Source: Anthoceros angustus
Taxonomy: Eukaryota; Streptophyta; Anthocerotopsida; Anthocerotales; Anthocerotaceae
Length of the DNA stretch: 64,000 nt
Assembly: GCA_010909165.1 (NCBI GenBank)
Contig: MU008208.1
Coordinates: 91,545 to 155,544, forward strand
Direction of reading: 5' to 3'
Shown: one piece after another, positions 54,923 to 64,000 of the stretch
Position numbering within the stretch: position 1 is the stretch's first letter
How the letters are laid out: each line of letters starts with the position of its first letter
The notes under the pieces: model-generated
What the model saw: the letters and a program-made list of their open reading frames with translations, nothing else
Databases searched by the model: none
Told to the model about the DNA's origin: nothing
Made by a program: the position numbers and the translations under genes

Positions 54923-55145
54923 TGATGAGAATCATACACAAGCTCTAGCAATATGTGTTGCATTACATTCATAATAGAAAGTACATGCCTTTATGTAGGC
55001 AAGGTAGTTGTAACCAATAAGTGGTTGTAACAACTAACCAATTAAATAACTACTAAAGAAACTACCTAGAGCCCTAAGGACTAAATTAATTATTAAGTCC
55101 TAGGTGCCCTAGTGAAGAGTGCCCTAATAGTAAGCTATTTTATCA
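54923..55145 (-). repeat. Copia 1 5' LTR
   Basis: 223 bp, identical to the 3' LTR except for one A in an A-run (48,210 region versus 55,055 region). Confidence 0.9.
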
Positions 55146-55596
55146 AACTCATAGCAACGCCCAAGGAAGAACTTCTTTGGTGGAGGCCGACCCAGTGCTG
55201 CATCGAGTCAAAGCCAGAAGCCGAGGTTAGAATAGGAGGAAGAGGATGAGGAGATGAGTAGAGGATTAGAAGTGTAGGTGTTAGTGGAAGGCCAGTGCGT
55301 GAGCCTAAGGGACGAATCCCAAATCTGCAAGTAAAGGCGCTCGAGTGGAGAGGATTGGTCTTAGAAGTAAATTGCGCGGATCGGGGTCCACAGGCGCCCG
55401 TAGGCCCTTGCTATAAGGCGGGACTAAACTGTCGTTGTAGGTTGAGAATTGGTAGTCTTCGGAGCGGTGTGGTGCACTGAAGAGGGTGAGTAGGGCGCCT
55501 TGCTTGTTTAGAAGGCTGAGAAGTTGTGTCACTACAGGTAGCGATCGGTCATCACAAGACCTCAAACTTTCACACGAGTCTCATGGGACGCAACGC
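55146..55596 (+). other. Continuation of the coiled-coil element and unassigned sequence
   Basis: Without copia 1, 48,076 joins 55,150. The joined frame (EDSGGTASVSNS) stops soon after. Beyond it are only short frames, of which 55,295-55,480 is unrecognised. Confidence 0.3.
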
Positions 55597-57030
55597 ATAC
55601 TAAGGAGTACCGGAGCCATTAAACAAAGTTGGGTATTCTACCGATCTCGACTTCCATCCGACCCTCTTCTCTCGCTCTTTTGGTTGTTGCCATCCGGGAT
55701 GCCCAAAGGTTGATGTTCTACTCATGAAATGCTGCATCCATGTGAAATGTGAAAGAGATGTAGTGGCAAAAATGCAAGTGGACAACAAAGTTGCAAGCGT
55801 CTTGCACGCTTTGCAAGACGAGAATGTCCACCGGAAAGGGTCATGACCTAGCCTTGCATGCCTGGGCCCGCTAGAGGCATCGTTAGGGCATTGGAGTCCA
55901 ACATCGAGAGGAGGAGGAGCGCATTGCGTGCATGGAAGGTAATGGTTAGTGCCAAGTCGTTAGGTGTCTACATCTTGCCGAGGTTCCGTGGCATTGCTCA
56001 TTATGCTTACCCCGACGCCCTACCGGTACTGCATACGTGGAATTGGTGCGAATCGCACTTGAAAACGAGAAGGCCGAATCGGAGAAATCAGCAGACTCCA
56101 ACACGTGAACCACCTTCCACTTCAAACATGTCCACCAGTGCCCAGAATCCTCTTTCATGGGCGCTCATGTCAAAATCGGCATGCACCTTCCACACCACAT
56201 TTTGCATACACCAAAGTGCCAACACTGCCAGCTCATCGAACATGGTCATGATCCATGGCCAAGCTGACTATGTTAGTTTTTGCTTTGAGGAAAAGAGTAA
56301 CATGGTCGCTTCATCACATATAGATTACATGTGCAGTGCGGTGTCGCCACATGATGCATGCACTCAAAGATCCAAATGGTGATGCAATCGTGAAAACATT
56401 TGGAAGCATATGTGCCAGCGTAATGAAGCTCTCCTAAAAACATAGCATGAGTACAAGGAAACGGCAGAGGAAGAGGTGGCCACGATCAAGACTCTACAAC
56501 ACCCTTAGGCAAGAGACATGCACCACCATCTATGAGTGCAATCGCTCCTTCCACAATTTGTGAGTGCACCACGCGTCTTTTGCATCTTCCAGCTCACCAT
56601 ATTTCGCAGATCGCCCCTCTTTCATGGGTCGCTCAATCACAAAACTTGTGCATTTTCCAGTTCACCAAATTTTGCATACATGTCCACCGTGTAGGTGCCC
56701 ACCACTACATTCTCCAGCAGCCGAGCCCTTGCACCCATAAGGGCATTCCATGTCACCACATCCCCGACAAAGCAAGCAAGACTACAAAATGAGGTCGTGG
56801 AATCACCACTAGTTGTCCATCATAGTGAAGACTAAACCGAGGTTCTTTGAAATCAAGAGTCATCCCCACTTGCCAGACGATCCATCTAACGTAGGGGTCG
56901 TCGTTCAATAGCCATCCATCATAGCACTATGATGGATGTAACCAAGAGACGAACGAGATTCTTGAACTCGAAGAAGCTTATCCCCACTCGCCAAGACCAC
57001 ATCCATGGTGCTCCCATTCCACCTCCATAA
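55597..57030 (+). repeat. Unidentified dispersed repeat, copy R1
   Basis: It starts ACTAAGGAGTACCGGAGCCA and recurs at 57,788-58,598 (R2) and 62,617-64,000 (R3). Protein-like pieces on the plus strand include VKCERDVV (about 55,751), RGIVRALESNIERRRSALRA (about 55,873), YVELVRIALENEKAESEKSA (about 56,037-56,096), and later short helical pieces. The frames shift, and I recognise no family. A small palindrome, CCATCATAGCACTATGATGG, lies at about 56,918-56,937. Confidence 0.6.
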
Positions 57031-57077
57031 GATGATCTAGGGGGGGATGTTCCTCCCATCAAGACAAAGCATTCAAT

Positions 57078-57530
57078 TGGGCTTTGCAACGGACCGTGTT
57101 TTACAACACGGTCCCACAAAAGAATTGTACGTTGTAAAATGTTTGAGACGGCCGTGATCGTGCCTCTCATGTTTTACAACACACGCATAACCTAATCTAA
57201 TTTACAACACGATCAATTGCAAACCGCACTGTACATTGTAAACGCTTAAGAGAGGCCAAGATAGGCCTCCCACGAATTTTACAACATAGTCTAATTTACA
57301 ACCGCTGTAAAGCGCTTGTATGTTGTAAATGTATGACAAGGCCGGATCAGCCTATGCACGTTTTACACCAAATTCACAACGTAGTCTCATACACAAGGTC
57401 CATTGCAAAGCGATCTTGCACGTTGTATACGCCTCACGGTTTCCAGCCATTGACAAATTCACATTGTAAGCGTAGTGCCATTGACAAATTCACAGGAGCC
57501 ACCGGCAACAGAGAGACACAAGCCACTGCC
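57078..57530. repeat. Inverted copy of the GTTGTAAA-rich repeat
   Basis: This is the reverse complement of about 40,725-41,150, with the same block order (ACGGACCGTGTTTTACAACA, GAGACGGCC, AGAGAGGCC, AAGATAGGCCT, TTGACAAATTCACA, GGAGCCACCGG). Differences are mostly small indels. Confidence 0.75.
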
Positions 57531-57787
57531 CCTGTCGCACTAATTTGCTGTGCCTCACATAAATCATAGCAAGAGTTAGGAACGGGGGAAGGAGTCAAGC
57601 CGCAACCAAGACTCCACAACACCCTCGTGCAAGAGAGATGCACCACCTTCAAGCAAGAGACATGCACCACCTTCGTGCAAGAGACATGCATTCCTCTTCA
57701 TGTGTCATTTAGTCAAACAACTTCCACCAAAAATTGGACATCAGAACTCGTAACGTGATTTCTTGATGCGAAGCCATATGAACTAGC
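57531..57787. other. Short linker with a triplicated peptide-like repeat
   Basis: GCAAGAGA(C/G)ATGCACCACCTTC occurs three times at about 57,628-57,690, with a fourth partial copy. No gene is seen. Confidence 0.5.
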
Positions 57788-58598
57788 ATCCATGAATACA
57801 CTAAGGAGTACCGAGCCATTAAATGTTGGGTATTCTACCGATCTCGCCCATCCGGCCACCCCTCTCCTCGCCTTTGGTTGTTGCTATCCGGGACGCCTGT
57901 TGATGTTCTACTGGCTCATGAAATGCTGCATCCATGTGAAATGTGAAAGAGATGTAGTGGCAAAATGCAAGTGGACAACAAGTTGAGAATCGCATCGCTT
58001 GCAAGACGAGAATGTCCACTGGAAAGGGCTGCTGACCTAGCCTTGCTCAGCCTGTGCCCGCTAGAGGCATCGTTAGGGCATTGGAGTCCAACATCGAGAG
58101 GAGGAGGAGCGCATTGCAAGCATGGAAGCGTAATGGTTAAAGTCGTTAGGTGTCTACATCTTGCCGAGGTTCCGCGGGCATTGCTCATTATGCTTACCGA
58201 CGCCGCTGGTACTGCATTACGTGGAATTGGTGCGAATCGCACTTGAAAACGAAGGTCCGAACCGGAGAAATCGCCAGACTCCAACACGTGAACCACCTTC
58301 CACTTCACAAACATGTCCACCGTGTGCCCGCAGTCTCTTTCATGGGCCGCTCACCAAATCATGCACCTTCCACCACCACATTTTGCATACACCACGGTGC
58401 CAACATCATCGCCAGCATACCATCGAACATGGTCATGATCCATCAGGCCAAGTCGACTATGTTAGTTTTTGCTTTGAGGCAAAAGAGTAACATGGTCGCT
58501 TCATCACATATATAGATTACATGTGCACCAGTGTGTCGCCACATGATGCATGCACTCAAAGATCATGGGTGATGCGTGAAAACATTTGGAAGCATATG
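57788..58598 (+). repeat. Unidentified dispersed repeat, copy R2, interrupted by copia 2
   Basis: It is parallel to R1 from ACTAAGGAGTACCGAGCC to GGAAGCATATG, where the copia 2 LTR begins. VVRCLHLAEVPRALLIMLTD is readable here in one frame (58,138-58,205). It does not resume intact on the other side of copia 2; the sequence there restarts at the beginning of the repeat (R3). Confidence 0.6.
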
Positions 58599-58836
58599 TG
58601 CCAAGAGAACGAAGAGGAGAGGAGAGGAGGAGGCAAGTGTAGCTCTCTCATTGAGATGAGGCTTGGAGGGTATTTATACCTCCAATAGGCTCCTAGGAAG
58701 CTCCACAAGAAGCTCCTAGGAAGGAGCACAAGAAGCTTCCTAGTGATTAGCTTAAGCTAAACTAATGATACTTAATCGACACCTAACTTAGACTAAGTGT
58801 ATTAGTCTAAGTACATTGGGCTTTAATACCCTTACA
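58599..58836 (-). repeat. Copia 2 3' LTR with TATA box
   Basis: On the element strand it starts TGTAAGGGTATTAAAGCCC, contains GGTATAAATACCCTCC (58,665-58,680) as the TATA box, and ends near TTCTCTTGGCA. Short direct repeats of GCTCCTAGGAAG-type sequence lie at 58,688-58,742. The left edge is taken from where similarity to R1/R3 stops. Confidence 0.7.
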
Positions 58837-58848
58837 ACCTCCCACTTA
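58837..58848 (-). other. Copia 2 polypurine tract
   Basis: The element strand reads AAGTGGGAGGT just before the LTR TGTAAGG. Confidence 0.75.
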
Positions 58849-58883
58849 AAGGCCAATTTACCTTCAGAGGAGAATGGACTATC

Positions 58884-59600
58884 TCATGCCCATCGTTGTC
58901 CGAGCTTGTGCAAATTGTCGAGAGAGTCCCTTGGTAAGAATATCTCAGGTTCGCCGGTGAACCTTGACAAGTTGTACCTCTTGTCATCCAACACCTCTCG
59001 AATGAAGTGATACTTCACATCCACATGTTTAGTCTTCGCATGAAACATCGGATTCTTTGCCAATTGGATAGCACTGCTATCACAATGCAACACCGGCACT
59101 CAACCTTGATCCCCAAGTCTCCCACTAAACGAGCAAGCCATATGGCTTCCTTGCAAGCCTCGCTGTCGCAACATACTCGGCCTGTGGTAGATAGCGAATG
59201 CACGATCGCAAACGAGATCGCCATGAGATCGCCTCCAAAGGCACGTGAAGACATAACTGATGTGGACCTCCTTTGTCCATATCCTCGATAATCGAGATCC
59301 GTGTACCCAACCACATGCATCTTCACTACCAAAACATATGCACAAAGCTTTTGTACCATTCAGATACCTCATAACTCCTTTTACTGCCTCCCAACGCTTC
59401 TTGCCAGGGTTTGACATAAACCTGCTAACCACTCCCACTGCAAAGGCAATGTCAGGACGTGTAGCAATCATTGCATACATCAAACTCCCTACAACTAATG
59501 AGTATGGGACCTTCTCCATTTCAGCTTTGTCCTCCTCAGAGCTTGGGCAATCCGCGCTTGAAAGTTTCACGTATGGAGGCAATGGAGTACCCAATGGCTT
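58884..59600 (-). pseudogene. Copia 2 RT thumb/RNase H region
   Basis: GTPLPPYVKLSSADCPSSEE, VPYSLVVGSLMYAMIATRPD, IAFAVGVVSRFMSNPGKKRW and EAVKGVMRYLNGTKAL (59,594-59,345) are classic copia. Next come GYTDLDYRGYGQRRSTS (RNase H first Asp) and CDSEACKEAIWLARLVGDLG. The two parts are in different frames. Confidence 0.8.
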
Positions 59601-60450
59601 CCCTTCTCCATGTTGAAACGTTGAAGCACTCTAATGTATTCCGTCTCGAGACAAATAAAGCGACGCTTATGTCTCCGACGAATACGCATGCCAAGTATAT
59701 GGCTCGCCTCCCAAGTCTGCTATTTCAAAGTGAGCATTCAACTTTGACTTCAACGAAATCTCATCAAGATCGCTCCCAAAGAATTAGCATATCATCCACA
59801 TAGAGGATCAAAATGAGCAAGCTTTGATCCTTAGCTTGCTTCAGATAGAGGCAATGATCCTCATCGCCACGCTTGTAGCCTTGAGAAAGCATAAATGAGT
59901 GGAACTTGTGATACCACTGGTGCCTGTTTCAAACCATAAAGGCTCTTCCTCAACTCGCACACCGATGCTCTTTGCCCTTCTCAACAAAACCTTCCGTGTC
60001 GCATGTAGACGCTCTTGAAGGTCACCATGCAAGAATGCCGCCTTGACATCCATCCGCATAAGTTCCATATCATCCTCGCAACCAAAGCAAGAACACATCG
60101 CAAAGTTGTCATTTTGACCATCGTGAGAAAATCTCATCAAAGTCAATGCCCGTTGTTGCTTGAAACCCTTAGCAACCAAGGGCCTTGTACTTTGGTTTGC
60201 CATCAAGGTATGACCTTCATCTTGTACACCCATTTGCACCAGAGTGCCTTCTTATCCTTAGGCAACCGAACCAACTCCCAAGTTTGGTTCTTATGCAAAT
60301 AATTCATTTCCTCGCATGGCCTTCTCCCACTTGTCTTTGTTACTCGCTGACAGCCTCTTTGTAAGAAGAGGGTTCCCACAACTGAAAGATAACATAATCC
60401 AGATGGATCATACCTGTGAGGGGTAATCCCCGCACGGCTACTGTGCACCT
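59601..60450 (-). pseudogene. Copia 2 reverse transcriptase
   Basis: NQTWELVRLPKDKKALWCKW and VYKMK (about 60,295-60,215), LVAKGFKQQ, MDVKAAFLHGDLQERL (about 60,055-60,005), and LILYVDDMLIL (about 59,800-59,768) with the YVDD catalytic motif. Just after it the expected G-S-D-L-D-E is one frame away through a short gap. Confidence 0.8.
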
Positions 60451-60539
60451 CTATAGGAGCTTGTTCGACTCTTGGTTCATCTATCGGTGGAGGAATGTGC
60501 CCCGCACATTACCACTTTTATCAACCGCCCATGATGATC

Positions 60540-61371
60540 ATGTCCATCTTCTTGAAGATCACCCTTCGCACTCCCAGCTGGAGTAGGCTTCGTGCATCTT
60601 GTTCTCATTGAAGAACACGCCGTTAGTACGAACAACCTTTCTAGCCTCGATCCCACAAACGGTATCCCATCTCACCGAATCACCATAGCCAAGAAAAATA
60701 CATTTCTTGGACTTAGGTGCCAACTTGTCCCAAAACTCTTTTGGAACATGGCAAGATGCCTCATGTACCAAACACTCGCAGATGCTTGTAGGATGGTTTC
60801 TTTCCGCACTATAGCTCCTCCGAACTCGCTCATCAACAAATTTATTAGGAGATCTCAATAAGATGAATGCAGAGACATCGCTCGCCCAAAACCCATTAGG
60901 CAATCCGAGTTTGACAACAAAACCACGATCCTCTCCTCGAATGGTTCTGCTCATCCGCCACCCACACCATTTTGTGGAGGAGATACACACTTTTGATTCC
61001 CTTGGAATCACGTAATGACCGAAAGCTGAAACATACTCGCCACCATTATCCGCCCTTAGACACTTCAATCGGTGGCGATCGATTCTCTAAGGGTGACAAA
61101 TTTCAAACACCGTAACTTCATCCTTTTTCCTCAAAGGATAAACCCACACCTTGCGTGAGAAATCATCTATGAAAGTGACAAAATAGAGGCACCGCCTAAT
61201 GATGCAGAGGCATAGGTCCACATACATCATGAACCAACTCAAGAGGTTTACTCTACTTTTACCTCGTGTTCGATGTGATGATTTTGTCTGCTTCCCATAT
61301 AAACAAAGGCTCACACATCGAGAGATCGAGAAGTTAAGAATGTATAACCGTAATCTAGATAAAACCTTCAT
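60540..61371 (-). pseudogene. Copia 2 integrase
   Basis: LVHDVCGPMPL (about 61,233), FVTFIDDFSRKVWVYPLRKK (about 61,185-61,120) and LRADNGGEYVSAF (about 61,062) carry the first two catalytic aspartates. NGFWASDVSAFILLRSPNKF and KSKKCIFLGYGDSVRW (about 60,715-60,670) mark the C-terminal part. Confidence 0.8.
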
Positions 61372-62610
61372 TCCCTTCTCGAGACATATGTCCTAACCGC
61401 AATGCCACAAGGAAACATTTATCGCTCTGCATCACATGATCTTGGTTTACCAAGTGAGTACAAAGTGCCACACTTCGATCCACGAGCTAACACAAGAGAA
61501 CCTTTGGAGATCTTCCAAGAGTGATCCCCAAACCAAGAGGTAACCAAAGATCATCCAACCGTCTCGCGCTAATCATGCTCTTTGTCAACTTCGAACATGC
61601 CTAACGCCCTTCAAAGATGAATGAAGATCCGTTGTCAAACTTGAGTTGCACATCACCACGCGATCCGGGCATGCATAGTTATTTCCAAGCCTAACGATCC
61701 TTTCCTTGTAGCATCATACGCTAAACCACTCTATGAGGAGTAACATGGAAAGATGCACCAGTCAATTATCCAATTGCGTAATAAATGACTATCCACTTCA
61801 GCAAGATTCAAGTAAGAAGAGATAAGGACATCTCCGCCTCAACGTAGTTTAACTCTTCCAACTCGATGCATTTAAGTCGCCTTCTTGTCGCCCCCGCTTC
61901 TTTCCTTGGTCCTTTTGAACTTCTCGCACTCTTTGAAGTGACCCTTTGTGACAATAGTGACACTCCACATTCTTGTTACGACTACGAGATTTGCTACGAA
62001 AAGCTTCGTCCGGCTGCTTCCCTTCGCAGGGACCTCCCTCTCACTATGAGGGCACCGGAACCTTTGGAAGGTTCCATGTTTTTCCTGCTCACCTCGCCAA
62101 TGTGCTACCTTCTACATTTACAATGGTAAGACCACTAGTAAGTGCACTAGTGCAAAAGGTGTCCCAACTCTCCGTAATGTGACCAATGTAAACATAGCTC
62201 TCACTAACTGGGAACGTGATACCTTGAGATGAGAGTGGCTGAAAATGGTATTGAAATCATTCGATGATCGGACATCCTCGTCCCTTCCTTCATCTTCAAG
62301 TCCACCACCGCTTTAACCAATACACCGAAGCCGCACTTTGCTTCTCACAGTGTCACATACCGCCACACTGTAACTCGTGGTCTTATCTTTCACATTGAAG
62401 TACACGCTTTTGACAATGTTAGCATGATAGTAGATCTAGCAAGCTCATCCAGTCCCGCCACTCATCCCGTGTCATACTATCCGGTTTGACGCCTAACAAC
62501 TTTATGGGCTTGATCCGCTTTTTCCGCTAGAACATTATACACTTGTTCTTTCCAACGGAAGTTAGTACCATCTAACTTCTCGATATTGAACATGACGCTC
62601 GATGATGACC
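61372..62610 (-). pseudogene. Copia 2 gag and protease remnants
   Basis: A zinc knuckle, SRNKNVECHYCHK then GHFKECEKFKRTK in the next frame, lies at about 61,985-61,905. The rest shows short broken frames. The 5' part of gag, the primer site and the 5' LTR are missing. Confidence 0.6.
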
Positions 62611-62616
62611 CAACGT

Positions 62617-64000
62617 ATACTAAGGAGTACCGGAGCCATTAAAGGTTGGGTATTCTACCGATCTCGCCTTCCATCCAACCCTCTTCTCCTCGCTCTTTGG
62701 TTGCTATCCTGGGATGCCCTGTTGATGTTCTACGGCTTTCCCCTGAAAATGCTGATCCATGTGAAATGTGAAAGAGATGTAGTGTGGCAAAATGCAAGTG
62801 GACAACAAAGTTGCAACCATCGCACGCTTGCAAGACGAGAATGTCCACCGGAAAGGGCTGTTGACCTAGCCTTGCACCCAGCCCGCTAGAGGCATCGTTA
62901 GGGCATTGGAGTCCAACATCGAGAGGAGGAGGACATTGCGTGCATGGAAGGTAATGGTTAGTGCCAAGTCGTTAGGTGTCTACATCTTGCCGAGGTTCGT
63001 GGCATTGCTCATTATGCTTACCCCGACGCTGGCCGGTACTGCACTACGTGGAATTGGTGCGAACTGCACTTGAAAACGAGAAGGCTGAACTGGAGAAATC
63101 AGCAGACTCCAACACGTGAACCACCTTCCACTTCTGTCAAACATGTCCACCAGGTGCCCAGCAGTCCTCTTTCATGGGCCGTTCAGCTGTCAAAATCTGG
63201 CATGCACCTTCCAGTTCACCACATTTTGCATACACCACGAAGTGCCAACACTGCGTTCGCCAGGCAGTCATCGAACATGGTCATGATCCACTGTGGCCAA
63301 GCTGACTATGTTAGTTTTTTGCTTTGAGGCAAAAGAGTAACATGGTCAGCTTCATCACATATAGATTACATGTGCACCAGGCAGGTCGCCACATGATGCA
63401 TGCACTCAGCATCCAGCGGTGATGCACTGTGAAAACATTTGGAAGCATATGTGCCAGCAGAATGAAGCTCTCCTAAAAAAACATAGCATGAGTACAAGGA
63501 AACGGCAGAGGAAGCAGAGGTGGCCACGATCAGCACTCTACAACACCCTTAGGCAAGAGACATGCACCACCATCTATGAGTGCAATCGCGTTCCTTCCAC
63601 AATTTGTGAGTGCAGCTACGTGCCCTTTTGCATCTTCCAGCTCACCATATTTCGCAGACTGTCCTCTTTCATGGGTCGTTCAACTGTCAAAAACTTGGCA
63701 GGCATTTTCCAGTTCACCAAATTTTGCATACATGTCCACCAGGTAGGTGCCCACCACTACATTCTCCAGGCAGGCCGAGCCCTTGCTGTACCCATAAGGG
63801 CATTCCATGTCACCACATCCCTGACAAAGCAAGCAAGACTACAAAATGAGGTGGGAATCACCACTAGTTGTCCATCATAGTGAAGACTAAACCGAGGGTT
63901 CTTTGAAATCAAGACAGTCATCCCCACTTGCCAATTAAGACGATCCATCTAACGTCGTCGTTCAATAGCTATCCATCATAGCACTATGATGGATGTAACC
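62617..64000 (+). repeat. Unidentified dispersed repeat, copy R3 (runs to the window edge)
   Basis: It starts ACTAAGGAGTACCGGAGCCA as in R1 and follows R1 to GATGGATGTAACC at the window end. R3 is the longest-looking copy: it has extra bases at many CAG, CTG and CAGG positions where R1 and R2 are short. Confidence 0.65.

Larger units (their letters stand above)
48077..55145 (-). mobile_element. Copia 1: complete Ty1/copia retrotransposon, 7,069 bp
   Basis: Two direct LTRs (48,077-48,300 and 54,923-55,145) begin TGAT...and end ...ATCA on the element strand and differ by one base in an A-run, so insertion was recent. The target duplication is AACT (48,073-48,076 and 55,146-55,149). The order gag, protease, integrase, reverse transcriptase, RNase H is that of Ty1/copia. 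About 1.9 kb of extra sequence with a gene on the opposite strand lies between RNase H and the 3' LTR. Despite near-identical LTRs the reading frame is broken many times. Confidence 0.9.
58599..62610 (-). mobile_element. Copia 2: 5'-truncated Ty1/copia retrotransposon
   Basis: A 3' LTR (58,599-58,836), polypurine tract, RNase H, reverse transcriptase, integrase and a gag zinc knuckle are found in copia order on the minus strand. No 5' LTR or primer site is present: at about 62,610 the gag-side sequence joins directly to the start of repeat R3. Frames are broken throughout. It differs in sequence from copia 1, so it is another family. Confidence 0.8.

Noticed and set aside
1-64000. CRISPR arrays, bacterial operons, rRNA or tRNA genes
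   Set aside because: No regular short repeats with unique spacers, no Shine-Dalgarno-led gene clusters, and no cloverleaf or rRNA signature was seen; the DNA is plant nuclear in character.

Overview
The window is nuclear DNA of a large, repeat-rich land-plant genome. The evidence is GT-AG introns with T-rich interiors, TATA boxes beside telobox-like AACCCTAACC sequence (about 29,965-29,995), a Ty1/copia element primed by initiator-methionine tRNA, a CACTA-type DNA transposon with a 3-bp target duplication, and cytochrome P450 fragments. I cannot name the species. No intact ordinary host gene is visible. Almost everything is nested transposable elements, captured gene pieces and local tandem duplications, and most reading frames carry indels.

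Layout. 1-3,468 (+) is the 3' part of a spliced element (copy A) whose protein resembles the DUF3504/Crypton-type tyrosine-recombinase fold. It abuts a broken transposase-like gene with an IDGMD motif (3,469-4,570, -). 4,682-8,057 is a tandem duplication of a P450 5' end. 8,830-10,856 is an internally deleted relative (copy C). 11,771-14,036 is a tandemly repeated unknown gene, followed by an acidic ORF and an array of GC palindromes (14,701-15,250). 15,268-18,422 is a CACTA-like element. 18,540-23,705 holds two homologous, converging copies (M1, M2) of a spliced gene that looks like a ParB-like domain joined to an adenine-methyltransferase-like domain. 23,706-31,181 (-) is the most complete DUF3504 element (copy B), with a bidirectional promoter and a second, divergent three-exon gene. 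31.8-34.0 kb has AT-rich broken exons, and 34,527-35,160 is a 3' fragment (copy D). 37-45 kb is GC-rich gag-like debris in inverted copies around a GTTGTAAA-rich repeat. 45.8-48.1 kb is a coiled-coil ORF behind an LTR fragment. 48,077-55,145 (-) is a complete young copia element. 55.6-64 kb has three copies of an unidentified repeat, one interrupted by a second, 5'-truncated copia (58,599-62,610, -).

The two most interesting signals are the spliced DUF3504/Crypton-like family (A-D), with a shared asymmetric 3' end, a long conserved hairpin and a divergent partner gene, and the ParB-like/methyltransferase-like M family with a conserved intron. A third observation is technical or epigenetic: indels between repeat copies, and at constrained sites of the copia elements, fall repeatedly at CAG/CTG (CHG) trinucleotides. 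All family names come from motif recognition by eye; nothing was searched or aligned by program.
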